Source: Hibiscus mutabilis
Taxonomy: Eukaryota > Streptophyta > Magnoliopsida > Malvales > Malvaceae
Reading direction: 5' to 3'
NCBI GenBank assembly: GCA_019671005.1
Contig: CM033745.1
Span: 37,121,834-37,185,833 of the forward strand
DNA length: 64,000 nucleotides
In this document: piece after piece, positions 54,990 through 64,000 of the stretch
Layout: every line of letters begins with the position of its first letter
How positions within the stretch are numbered: position 1 is the stretch's first letter
The notes under the pieces: generated by a model
What the model saw: only the letters and a program-made list of their open reading frames with translations
What the model was told of the DNA's origin: nothing
The model's database searches: none
Made by a program: the position numbers and the translations under genes

Positions 54990-55935
54990 TAACAAGCCTA
55001 TTGCCTATGTTTCTCAAAATATTGGCTTTCTGTTAATGTAATGTTATTCAAGAAAACAATGGTCCTAAAAATGATATGTTAAAAATGCAATGTTAAATGT
55101 AAATATTTTAAATGCAATGTTACTTGAAAAATGCAATGCAAAATTTAAGCGATGTAATACATGAATGCACGAGGTATCGATTTCAAAGACTAGTCTTTAG
55201 AGCAACATTCATTAGCCAAAAGGTCAAATACAAGGAATAGACAATTTGATTACAGAAATAAGTTAGCCCTCGTCCTTAAGTTAATCACTTCGGTTAGCTT
55301 CTGAGTTAGCGTCTATCCTAGATTGGTGCTGATGTCAAGGTACTATTACAAGTTCCTAACAAAATCCGTACGTACTAGTCAATTCTCTGCACTTGGTTTC
55401 TGAAATTATTTCTTTCATACTTCTACCTCTAGATAATCTGGATGGCCACCTCAAATTTTGCCTTTCAGTTTCATGCCCTTCATTTCCAGTGCCCTGTCGA
55501 AACTTGTAAACTAGCCATTCAAATGTTGTATGACACTTTTCAATTTTGTCATCTTTTTCAGCTCTTTATCTTTTAACTAAAAAATGACTTTTCTTGTTAT
55601 TGTAACCTTTGATAAGTTTCTCTAGCTTTGAAACTTGTGATGCCAATTCTGAATTTAAAGATTGTCATTCCTCTAATATCTGTTTGACCCAGCTGTTTGA
55701 ATCTGTCAATTCTTGAATCTCCTCTTTCGTTGCCCTTTTAGCCTCTTTACACAACTTTTTGTAACTGCTTGTATCCTAACACATCTTTTCCATAAATACT
55801 CCCTCTTTCTTGAACTGAGTCTTCTCTAACTGGGTCCACACCGTCGTATTGCCTTCTCCTTGTTTATCAGACCCCTTGGCTATTATGAACACTACTTGAC
55901 TTGACTGATCCTCAAATCGATACCTCTAATGAATG
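54990..55935 (-). pseudogene. Inner element ORF1 tail remnant (coiled coil)
   Basis: Around 55680-55930 the minus strand reads RYRFEDQSSQVVFIIAKGSD, then charged helical sequence (WTQLEKTQFKKEGVFMEKMC, stop, YKKLCKEAKRATKEEIQELT). Position and composition match the coiled-coil end of Ogre-1 ORF1 (9081-9715). The globular domain is absent. Confidence 0.45.
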
Positions 55936-56527
55936 AAAGATGATGTTGAATGTACGAAAAGAAGACAACAAAAGAAAAACAAAACAAAAGAATAGTGTCA
56001 AAATGATATTGAAGGCAAGAATTTAAATTGATACAATAAAGTAGTTTATCGAGCAAAGAAAATAACCAGAGAAGAGTATTTAAATCAACAACCCCCTATC
56101 CTAGATCCCTGTCTGGCTTTAATGGGGTGGTTTCTAGACAACAAAATGTGGGTTTGATTCTAGACTCTGGGTTCTCGAACTGTCGTTACTGTCTACTGCG
56201 ACAGTAAGACATCGATCTGGTAGTATAGGTCCCTTACAACGGAGGCGTGGGCCCCACGACGCATAAGGTTAGTATACCGGAAGAAGACAAAAATCTAAAC
56301 TCGTAGCTGGAGAGAATCACGTAGGATAATATCTTTCTCCCACTTAAGGGTAAAGAGCCCGGGTCAAGGGCTTATGCATTAATGACAGATATATTATACA
56401 CAAAAGCTACCCCCATTCTTCCTGAAAATTCATCTGACAATTCTTGGAAAAAATTAAATTCAAATTATTGCTCAAAATGCCAAAAAACCACGTGAAATTA
56501 ATTAATTAAGCCTGACTCTCGATTTTA
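55936..56527 (-). other. Inner element 5' leader
   Basis: The part at 56160-56400 is related to the leaders of the other two elements. On the plus strand: GTAAGACATCGAT, CCCACGA-GC, CTCCCACTTAAGGGTAAAGA and GCCCGGGT. A short inverted pair GTCGTTACTGTC/GACAGTAAGAC lies at about 56192-56215. Confidence 0.5.
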
Positions 56528-56545
56528 GCCCCAGCGGAGTCGCCA
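56528..56545 (-). promoter_or_regulatory. Inner element primer-binding site, tRNA-Arg
   Basis: TGGCGACTCCGCTGGGGC on the minus strand, three bases from the LTR end. 17 of 18 bases complement the 3' end of tRNA-Arg(ACG), the best match of the three elements. Confidence 0.9.
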
Positions 56546-56662
56546 AGCTGCCGCGACCATTTTTAAAACCGAGGTGTGGAAAATAGCATGGCGATTTATT
56601 TAATCTTGAAATTAGATTTTTTCGTATTAAATCGAATTTTCCTTTATTTATTCTTGAAAATC

Positions 56663-56800
56663 AATTTGGAGTCGCCACCGGTCACTTTGGTAGACCGGAC
56701 ACCATAAAAACAACCACAGGTTCATTCCTTTATAATTAGGGTTTGGGAGTAAATTACGTGTGGGGAAGTTTTAGCACCCCCACAAACGCCCGTTATCGGT
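56663..56800 (-). promoter_or_regulatory. Conserved LTR module (inner element, 5' LTR)
   Basis: GGAGTCGCCA at 56668-56677, AACCACAGGTTC at 56712-56723 (two differences from the 12-mer), GTGTGGGGAAGTTTTAGCAC. It lies 132 bp from the true primer site. Confidence 0.6.
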
Positions 56801-57713
56801 ACCTTATTAATTCCATGTGGCATTTCGAACATTAATTTGAATTTAATTTAATCCATTATTGCTAAATGAATTTTCATTCCAAATGAAAGTATCCCTTTGT
56901 AAGGAAATACATCCTTAAACGAATATGAATTTTGAAGCATCCAGTTACTTTAGGATACTTCAATTCATATTCAAAAATGTATCTCAACACAAAAGGTTTT
57001 AAATGCATGTCCAATTATTTCCTTATCAATTTTAAGTTCAAACCTAATTAGGGATCAAATTGATTGAATTAATTAAAGAGTCGATAAATATTATCAAATT
57101 TAGGGGTTTATGTTATAACACCTAAATAATTGGGCATTATCCATATTAAGCCATAAATTAATAATATTCCTAATTATTTAATGATTCTAACTATTTAAAC
57201 CTAACCATAATTTAATTTTAATTTTAATTTAATTAACTAAGTGATTACATTTTCTAAGTTCAAATGAAATATTAAATGTTCTACTAAAATGTCCCCTTTG
57301 ATTAGCATCTTGCTACAATGAGACACTAATCAACTTAGAACATTAAAGTTTCCATTTAATTATCATTTATTTTCTAAAATTATCTCCATATTTTAATTAT
57401 TTAAATTTAATTAAAGAACCTAAATTCTAAAGGCTCTAATAATTATATTAAAGGCTAAAGGATTTAATTACCTATTAAATATACTATATGTTATTTTAAA
57501 ATATGCATCATACAAATAACAATTAAATTAAATAATTAAAATAAATTAAGCAATTGAAATTAATGGCTAAATTTAATTAAATTCGGACTTGAAGTGCCAA
57601 ATTACAATAAAAAGTGACCAAATTGGAATAAATTAAAAATGAAGAGCCAAAATACAATATGGGTGAAGAAGCACGAGTCTTGATCCAGATTCGGGTCTAT
57701 ACGCGGGTCAGGG

Positions 57714-57721
57714 TATATAAA
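57714..57721 (+). promoter_or_regulatory. Antisense TATA-like box in inner LTR (right)
   Basis: GGGTATATAAAC with a CT-rich stretch downstream, kept although flanking bases differ from the left LTR. Confidence 0.4.
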
Positions 57722-58670
57722 CCTTAACTGGTTCGAATTTGGCCCTTTTCTCATTTTATTTCTTTTGCCTTCTCTCTCTTAAACCCCAACTCTCTCTTCT
57801 CTCTTCATAAACACAAACCCAACCCAAAAAACAGATCCAAACGGATCAAAAACACCATATTTTGCTTGGTGTTCTTCATGATTTCATACAAAGCCATATG
57901 AACTCATAGAACTCCAGCGACAACCCGCCGCGTACGCCGTCCCTCGATCCATTACCACCGTACTCCGGTGGCTTTTAGCCGTTCGCCGGCCATCGATCCA
58001 AACTCCGACCACTGTCTACCTTCCGGCCGGCCGGCGTGAGGCGATTTTCGGTTACCGGCCAAAACCCTAAAATTTCCCTTTTTTTGATTTCGAACCTAAA
58101 ATCAACTAAAATACTACCTGATTCGATAGAACTACCCTTTCTTCCCCGACCTAGGACTAGATCTACCCACTCCTGGCCTTTACAACTCCGACAGCCCTTA
58201 AATAACTCCGGCCACCGATAAAATTTTTGATTTCCTTTTACTTACTATTTTTTTCTTTATGATCTAACCTATTTTATATTTATTTTACTGGTAATCGAAA
58301 AAGCTAAGGAAAGATATACCTTCCGGTGTGACTTGTGGTGTCTTCGGTGACGATTGACCGGTGGCGGTTCAAATCCTGGCATTTGTTCGAATCTCTGAAG
58401 CCTGTTCGACTTCCCAGTGTTGCTTATCTTCCCAGGCGGTTTAGCTTCTTCCCGTCGACGCCTTGAATTTCGATGATGGTCCAGCTCTCTATTGTGGCCT
58501 TTCGGCTTCGACGTATGGCGGCGATTCGAATTCCCGACAGCTCTGGATCTGATAACCGATCGGATTCTAAGGTAGTACTCTCTCTCTCCTCTTTTATTTT
58601 ATTTATTACTTATTATTATTTTAACAGTATGTAATTATGATGGTCATTAATTATTCAACTTTCTCTCTCT

Positions 58671-58683
58671 CCCTATTTATAGG
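58671..58683 (-). promoter_or_regulatory. Sense TATA-like box in inner LTR (right)
   Basis: The minus strand reads CCTATAAATAGGG. Counterpart of 47881-47892. Confidence 0.45.
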
Positions 58684-59045
58684 TGGTCAGCAATGATGTC
58701 AGCAGAGGGACTCAATCCATGTGATGGTTGAACAGACCAATGACCAACTGCCATGTGTCCATTTGGGCACAAGTTTGGGTGGGAAATTTGTGTTTCTTGG
58801 GCAGATTTGTGTTTGTTTGGGTGTAAAATGAGAAATAATGGATTGTAATTTGGGCTTTTGGGTATTTGGCATATAAAAGTGGACTTGTAGTATGTAATGG
58901 GTATTTATATTGTACTAATGGACTCTATGAACATTTGTTTATGTAATGGATTACTATTTATTTATTTATTATTATTGTTATTGGCTTTATTTGTAGAAAT
59001 ATATACATATATATATGGGTACTTGGACAAAATATAGGTATTACA

Positions 59046-59982
59046 ACTGCCATTCATCAGCGGCGGCCGCCGTCACCTCCGACGATCAAAAACTTCAAAG
59101 GTCACACATTCTCGACTCTGTTCGACATGCTGAACTCGGATCTGACATCCGATTTCGCTAACAACGACCCTAGGTGAGTAAATCTAATGAAAACTGAAAG
59201 GTTTTTTTAATGAACCTTTTAGATCTTATCTTTTTCTTTTTGATTCGAATCCTCCTTTTTATATATATTTTTGCACTCAGTCTCTTTGTATTTTTTTGTT
59301 TGATTTTGTGGTTGGTTTCGGATGTAGATGATGAGCCAAAAGGGTTTTTTTTTATATTTTGAATCTGCCCCCTTTTTTATATTGCATGTTGTTGGGATTT
59401 TATACCCGAAAAGATACATATATAAAAACATAAAAATCATCCATTTTTGCTTTTTTTCAGATTTAATCATTCCCTTTTTTGTTTTGCAGGTCTGAATTAC
59501 AACGAGCGGTGGCGCAGCGCGGCTGGGCGGTAGTGTAGTGTGGTTGGGCAGTAGAGATGGCTGATAACGTGTGTATAAGCCACGACAGCCGAAGAGTCGG
59601 CGCATGGCATGCACGAGCCAGGGAGACGAAAAGGAATGGGCAGCGGTTGGCAGATGGATAGGCATTTAAGTTGTCCTTTTTTAGGGTTAAGAGTGTTTTG
59701 GGTATTTAGGTTATAAATTTTGGATTAATGGGTTTTGGGTTATTAGGCTATTAGATTGGGTTTTGGGTTTTGGGGTATTGGATCGGGTGTAATTAGGTCA
59801 TATTTGTAATGTGTATTTATTTAGGGTAAGTGGGTTATTGGATATAGGCTTGATTGTGTTTATTTATTTGGGTTGAGATTTGGATATTAATTGGTTTGTT
59901 ATAATAAAAAAGAATATATATTTTTATTTTGGTTTAATTTAGCTATTGAGCTTAATGTCCCGGACATAAAATGGGTATTGTA
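59046..59982 (-). repeat. Outer element 3' LTR, 5' portion
   Basis: It resumes after the inner element and ends GGGTATTGTA at 59982, next to a polypurine tract (minus AAAGAAGGGCAAC). The end phrase CCGGACATAAAATGGGTATT parallels CCGGACAAAATACGGGTATT of the inner LTR. Together with 44745-45733 it gives an LTR of about 1.93 kb. The frame at 59219-59665 is not protein-like. Confidence 0.75.
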
Positions 59983-60139
59983 GTTGCCCTTCTTTACTCA
60001 TTGTTGTGTAACAGAATAGAGCAAAGGTAAAAGAATAACCATTTTATGTTCGGTCAGGTCTGGGTTCCTTTCTCTGGCCACCGCTCCTTCTCGGGCAAAA
60101 TCTTTAACCTAGGGTAATCTGTTGGAGGAGACAAAATGA

Positions 60140-61365
60140 GTTCAGCTTGCTACGCCACTGACGACGATGCAATACCTGGAGAAAATTTGACCCAGCTGCA
60201 ACACTGACGAAGATGCAAGGTCTGCAAAACTTGATCTAGCTGTAACACTAATAAAGAGGCAGGATCGAAAGATGAAAGTTCTAACATCTGATTCAACTAC
60301 AACACCGACAAGGAGACATGATCAAATGGTGAAAGTTCTGACATTTGATCCAGCTGCAACACTAACGAAGAGGTAGGATCGAATGAAGAAGGTTCTGACA
60401 TTTGATCTAGCTGCAACATTGACGAAGAAGCAGGATCGAATGATGAAGGTTCTGGTATTTGATCCAGCTTCAATACTGACGAAGAGGCAAGATCGAAATG
60501 ATGAAGGTTCTGATATTTGATCTAGCTGCAACTCTGATGGAGAGACAAAATCTGACAAAATTTTTTTTTTCTTTGTTTTCTTGTTTTTTTTCCCTTTTTC
60601 TTTTGCTAGCTATAACATTGACGATGAGAGGAATTTAAAAGTTAGTAAATTTTGACCAAGCTACAACACCAACGAAGAGACATAATCTATAGTTAGTAAG
60701 GTTGATCCAGCTAGGATACTGCCAAAGAGGCAATATCAAGAGTTAGTGAATTTGGTCTAGCTACAACACCGACGAAGAGGCAAGACCAGAAATTAGTAAA
60801 GTTTGACCCAACTACAACACGGACGAAGAGGCAAGGCCTGATGTTAGTAGAGTTGATCTAGCTACAACACTGAATAAGAGACGGGATCGGGAGTTAGTGA
60901 ATTTGGTCCAGCTACAACACCGACAAAGTGTCAAGACCAGAAGTTAGTAAGTTTGGACCCAACTACAACACCGACGAAGAGGCAGGGTCTGAAGTTGAAA
61001 ATTTTGATCCAGCTGCAACACTGACGAAGAGGCGGGATCAGAACTTTGGCACACTTTGTCCAGCTACAACACTGTCGAAGAGGCAAGACCAAGATTTGAC
61101 CAAGCTACAATACTGACGAGGAGACAATGTCTAAAGGTAAAGTTTTGATCCGACTACAACACCGACGAAGAGGCAAGATCAAAGGATGAAGCTTTGATTA
61201 ATTCTTTTCTTCTTTTGATTTTTCTTGATTTTTTGATTTTTTTTGCTTTTGCTCTTTTTTCTTTTGATTTTTTTTCATTTTTGAACCTAGATATGATTCT
61301 AAAGTGATATCCGATGAGAAAAGTTTGGTCTAGCTGCGACACCGACGAAGAGGCAAGACCTGAAA
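60140..61365. repeat. Outer element minisatellite A, unit about 57-60 bp
   Basis: About 18 copies of TTTGATCCAGCTGCAACACT-GACGAAGAGGCAGGATCGAA-TGATGAAGGTTCTGACA, drifting to GTTAGTAAGTTTGACC variants after 60600. T-rich insertions at 60560-60605 and 61198-61280 interrupt the array. Minus-strand frames (60322-60558) show a matching 19-residue repeat, a by-product of the period. Confidence 0.88.
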
Positions 61366-62092
61366 AGGGTTTGATCTGCTACACCACTGACGGAGAAGCT
61401 AGATCGGGAAAAAGTTTGATCTTGCTACACCATTGATAGAGAGGCGAGATCTAGTAATTGAGATTTGATCCACTACACCATTGACAAAGGAAAGATCGGG
61501 AAAGGAGATTTTGATCTGCTACACCACGGACGGAGGCAAGATCTGACGAAAACATTTTGATCTACTACACCATTAACGGAGGCAAGATCTTACAAAAAGA
61601 TTTTGACCTCTACACCACTGACAGGGGCAAGATCAAAAAAAATTGATCTACTACACCACTAACGGAGGTAAGATCAGAAAAAAGATTTTGATCCACTACA
61701 CCACTAACGGAGGCAAGATCGGGAAAAGATTTTGATCTACTACACCACTAACAGGGAGACATGATCTGACAGAGTTGGTCTACCACCACTAACGGAGGTA
61801 TAACCCACAAAATGCTTGATCTGCTACACCATCGATAGAGATGCAAGATTTATAGAATGTGGGATCCACTACACCATTTACGGAGAGATGAGATCCAAAG
61901 GAAAATTTGATATGAATACCACTGATGGAGAAACAAAATCTTCAAAAATTTGATTTGCCACACCACTGATGGAGATACAGAATCTGGATTAATCTGGCAC
62001 ATCACCACTGACGGAGGTACATAATCTAGATTAAACCGGCCCACCACCACTAACGGAGGCGAGATCATGAAAATGATGGTTATGCTAATCCA
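61366..62092. repeat. Outer element minisatellite B, unit about 42-52 bp
   Basis: About 16 copies of GATCTGCTACACCACTGACG-GAGGCAAGATC plus an A-rich spacer of variable length. It is related to unit A through GATC...CTACA-CAC-GACG-AG-GGCA-GATC, with the middle altered and the spacer shortened, so B likely grew out of A. Confidence 0.85.
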
Positions 62093-63230
62093 TGGCGGGG
62101 AGTCATAATCCTAAAAACAAAATGAAACATTAGTTAGTAATCTGTTCAGAAAATTTTACCGTTGTTATCTGGATGTTTGAGCTTTTTGCATATTCAGCCT
62201 CTTTTGGGGCTAAAGGTTGATAATCACGTCGTTTCCCTCACAGGTGAGGTTCTTTGGTCTCTTCTCTGGACCTGTTTATATGTTTAAGCCAAAAATAAAT
62301 ACGTTATGGATGCACCTAACTTTGTGCTTAATGCATGTGTCTAGCATAAATACATGTACGATGTATGTAGTTAATGAAGAATAATCTCAATGAATGTGTG
62401 AATGACAAATTTTGTTTTGCCCCTAAAAAAGGATGCCCCTGACTCTATGGTGGTCATATCTTTGCTTCTAATTAAGTAGTGTTTGGTGCCTTGTATGTGA
62501 GGTTGCATCAACCTTTCTTGGGTTCAATCATCTTTTGGATTACTTCCTCGGGTGAATGCCCTAACATTTTCGTTTGAGATTGCTCTTGAGGTGAACTCAA
62601 AGCTTGAAGTATGTTTTCACCTTTTCTTGAAGGGATTTCATTGTTCTAAAAAACGCGTTATGTTGCCCATCGGCTGGATCTGTAAATTTGTTGTGTTGGT
62701 ACATGGTAGCTCATTAATTTCGGCTCTGGCGAAGTGCTATGGTTGATAATTGATGTAGTCGTGTAGGGTGCAAAAGTCTGACTCGACATCGAAGACTTGC
62801 TTTCTGACCTCATTAGAAAAATGCAGCCAGACTAGGGCCTTGTAGTGGCGTGGTGTAGTGGTCATTCTTAAAAATACCCCTGGACCGGGCTTTCCGTAAG
62901 GTGTTAGATTGGCCGACCTTTCCTTTGTCTAGTATTGTTGGCACGGGGTATCCCGGGGACTGGTTTCAAAATTTTGAAATGTATGCATGTAAATGCAAGG
63001 TGCATGTCCTAAAATGCAAATGTAATGCAGAAAACAAAAAATTAAACATGCTTCTAAAGATGTTATGCAAATGAAATGGATGTGATATAGATATTAAATG
63101 CAAAAAAAATCAAAATGGGTTAGTGAAGATAAAAATGATTAATTACATAAATAAACAGAACAATAAATGTGGCAGACATTAGAATGATTAAAAAATTGTA
63201 CACATATAACAAATAAAGGCACCAAAGACT
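62093..63230. other. Outer element interior without coding
   Basis: No gag, pol or ORF1 motif is found on either strand. 62305-62400 resembles the Ogre-1 3' block at 555-640. 62940-63110 has repeated AAATGCAAATG and AATGCATG words. The 64-codon plus-strand frame at 62552-62746 has no family resemblance. Confidence 0.5.
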
Positions 63231-63613
63231 AACGAGGAGACCGTTAAACGAGCCTAGTTTTGCATGGCTCTAAAAAGGTTGGCTTCTACGGCTCAATATG
63301 TGCGGGTTTTGGTTCTAGAGTGACGGTACCCGAACTGTCGCTAAGACATCGATTCGGGGAATACGACCCTTGTACCATACGAGGGTGAAGATCCCACGAA
63401 ATATAAGGACTAGATTCCAAAAGTGAATTACAACACCATACGGAGGTGAAGACCCCACGAAGCGAAGTAATCACTCTCACTTAACAAGGTGGGGAGCCCG
63501 GGTAGAAAGATCATACATGAATGCTGAGGGGTTAAATTTTAAATTAAATCGAATTTTCAAATTTCTTGCAAGACAACACAAAATCAACATTGGCCTGACT
63601 CTCTAAAAAATCT
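63231..63613 (-). other. Outer element 5' leader
   Basis: On the plus strand: TGTCGCTAAGACATCGATTC, two copies of ACCATACGAGGGTGAAGA or ACCATACGGAGGTGAAGACC with CCACGAA (about 63373 and 63433), CTCTCACTTAACAAGG and GAGCCCGGGT. The parts are shared with the inner element leader (56160-56400). Confidence 0.5.
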
Positions 63614-63631
63614 TCCCTAGCGGAGTCGCCA
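63614..63631 (-). promoter_or_regulatory. Outer element primer-binding site, tRNA-Arg
   Basis: TGGCGACTCCGCTAGGGA on the minus strand, two bases from the LTR end, with one mismatch to the tRNA-Arg complement. Confidence 0.88.
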
Positions 63632-63633
63632 TC

Positions 63634-64000
63634 TGTAATAAAGGTTTTTTTTTTAAACATATTGAAAATGGGAGAAGAAAAATGGGGATGGAGTCGCCAC
63701 CGACCACTTTGGTAGGCCAGACACCGTAAAAATTAACCAGAGATTCTAAACACATAGGATCGGGAGTCGGTTACGAGTGGGGAAGGATTAGCAACCCCAT
63801 GACGTCCAAAATTGATACCGCATTGATTTAGTGTTGTCTTTGCAAGAAAACCAAAATTTGAATTTAATTTAAATTTTAATCCTGAAAATCATTCTAAGGA
63901 GAATATTTCTTTATTTACGACAACCAAGGAAGATGATACCTGAATAAGTCAGGACATCACTTCTTAACTGGTTCCGAAATAAATTAAAAAATATCCCTTA
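63634..64000 (-). repeat. Outer element 5' LTR, first 367 bases in window
   Basis: It matches 44745-45115 closely and continues past the window. The conserved module is at 63685-63815: GGAGTCGCCA at 63690-63699, 68 bp from the primer site, and AACCAGAGATTC exact at 63735-63746. Confidence 0.85.

Larger units (their letters stand above)
45734..59045 (-). mobile_element. Inner Ogre-like element with gag and ORF1 remnants only
   Basis: Direct repeats of about 2.48 and 2.50 kb (45734-48208 and 56549-59045, over 90 percent alike by eye) flank an 8.3-kb interior with a tRNA-Arg primer site at its right end. The interior has a leader, degraded ORF1 coiled coil, degraded gag with both knuckles, and a long repeat-bearing 3' region. 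RT, RNase H and integrase are absent. This is the structure called TR-GAG or LARD in plants. Flanks read GCGGC and GCAGT in element sense, a possible 5-bp target duplication altered by two transitions. Confidence 0.88.
56549..59045 (-). repeat. Inner element 5' LTR
   Basis: Matches 45734-48208. It has an extra stretch of about 45 bp near 58780-58825 (TTTGTGTTTCTTGGGCAGAT). The outer edge is ...GGTATTACA at 59045, followed by ACTGC. Confidence 0.88.
44745..64000 (-). mobile_element. Outer Ogre-like element, non-autonomous, with a nested element in its 3' LTR
   Basis: Its 3' LTR is in two parts (44745-45733 and 59046-59982) around the inner element. The internal part is only 59983-63633. The primer site is at 63614-63631 and the 5' LTR starts at 63634 and runs off the window. 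Both LTR starts share TGTAA-AAAGG, GGGGATGGAGTCGCCAC, TTTGGTAGGCCAGACA and GTTACGAGTGGGGAA. The 3.65-kb interior has tandem repeats and a leader but no gag or pol coding, so it must have moved with proteins from a relative. Confidence 0.85.

Noticed and set aside
59219..59665. A 148-codon minus-strand frame in the outer LTR
   Set aside because: It is inside the LTR, Lys-rich from T-rich sequence, with no recognised domain.

Overview
The window is eudicot-like plant nuclear DNA (species not identified). It is AT-rich, contains a spliced plant-type epsin gene, and is otherwise almost entirely LTR retrotransposons, many nested in one another. I see no bacterial-type operons, tRNA or rRNA genes, or CRISPR arrays.

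Layout. (1) 1-15675: a large Tat/Ogre-type Ty3-gypsy element on the minus strand (Ogre-1). It has a 3.9-kb 5' LTR, a tRNA-Arg primer site, an extra upstream ORF1, gag, protease, a probable intron, RT, RNase H, a second RNase H and integrase. Its 3' LTR lies left of the window. (2) 15676-24570: an Athila-type element on the minus strand with both LTRs, pol and an env-position ORF, but no gag or protease. (3) 24571-25667: a plus-strand chromovirus RT fragment joined to its 3' LTR. (4) 25668-43337, minus strand: an epsin (ENTH-domain clathrin adaptor) gene, recognisable exon by exon but dead. It carries stop codons and frameshifts, and three separate LTR elements sit in its exons: the chromovirus, a 3.98-kb solo Ogre-type LTR (26194-30173), and a Copia element (30636-35227, perfect TCAAC target duplication). 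(5) 36626-36725 is a run of 100 N. The 4.8 kb to its left (31825-36625) is repeated almost exactly to its right (36726-41523), flush with the gap on both sides, which most likely reflects an unmerged contig overlap. (6) 44745-64000: a second, pol-less Ogre-like element (outer) whose 3' LTR is split by a third Ogre-like element (inner, 45734-59045). The inner element keeps gag and ORF1 remnants but no pol.

How the parts relate. All three full Ogre-type elements use a primer site matching the 3' end of tRNA-Arg. They share a leader next to it and a 3' untranslated region that carries a different tandem repeat in each. Only Ogre-1 has pol, so the inner and outer elements look like non-autonomous derivatives that depended on a relative.

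The most interesting signal is a module of about 130 bp present in all six Ogre-type LTR copies of three families. In element sense it contains a second copy of the first ten bases of the primer-binding site, a 12-mer complementary to the anticodon-arm/variable region of the same tRNA-Arg, and weaker matches to the D arm and T arm. It may be an extended primer-tRNA annealing site or a captured antisense tRNA.

Limits: protein family and tRNA comparisons are from memory, percent identities are by eye, and exon boundaries rest on splice signals and reading-frame continuity.
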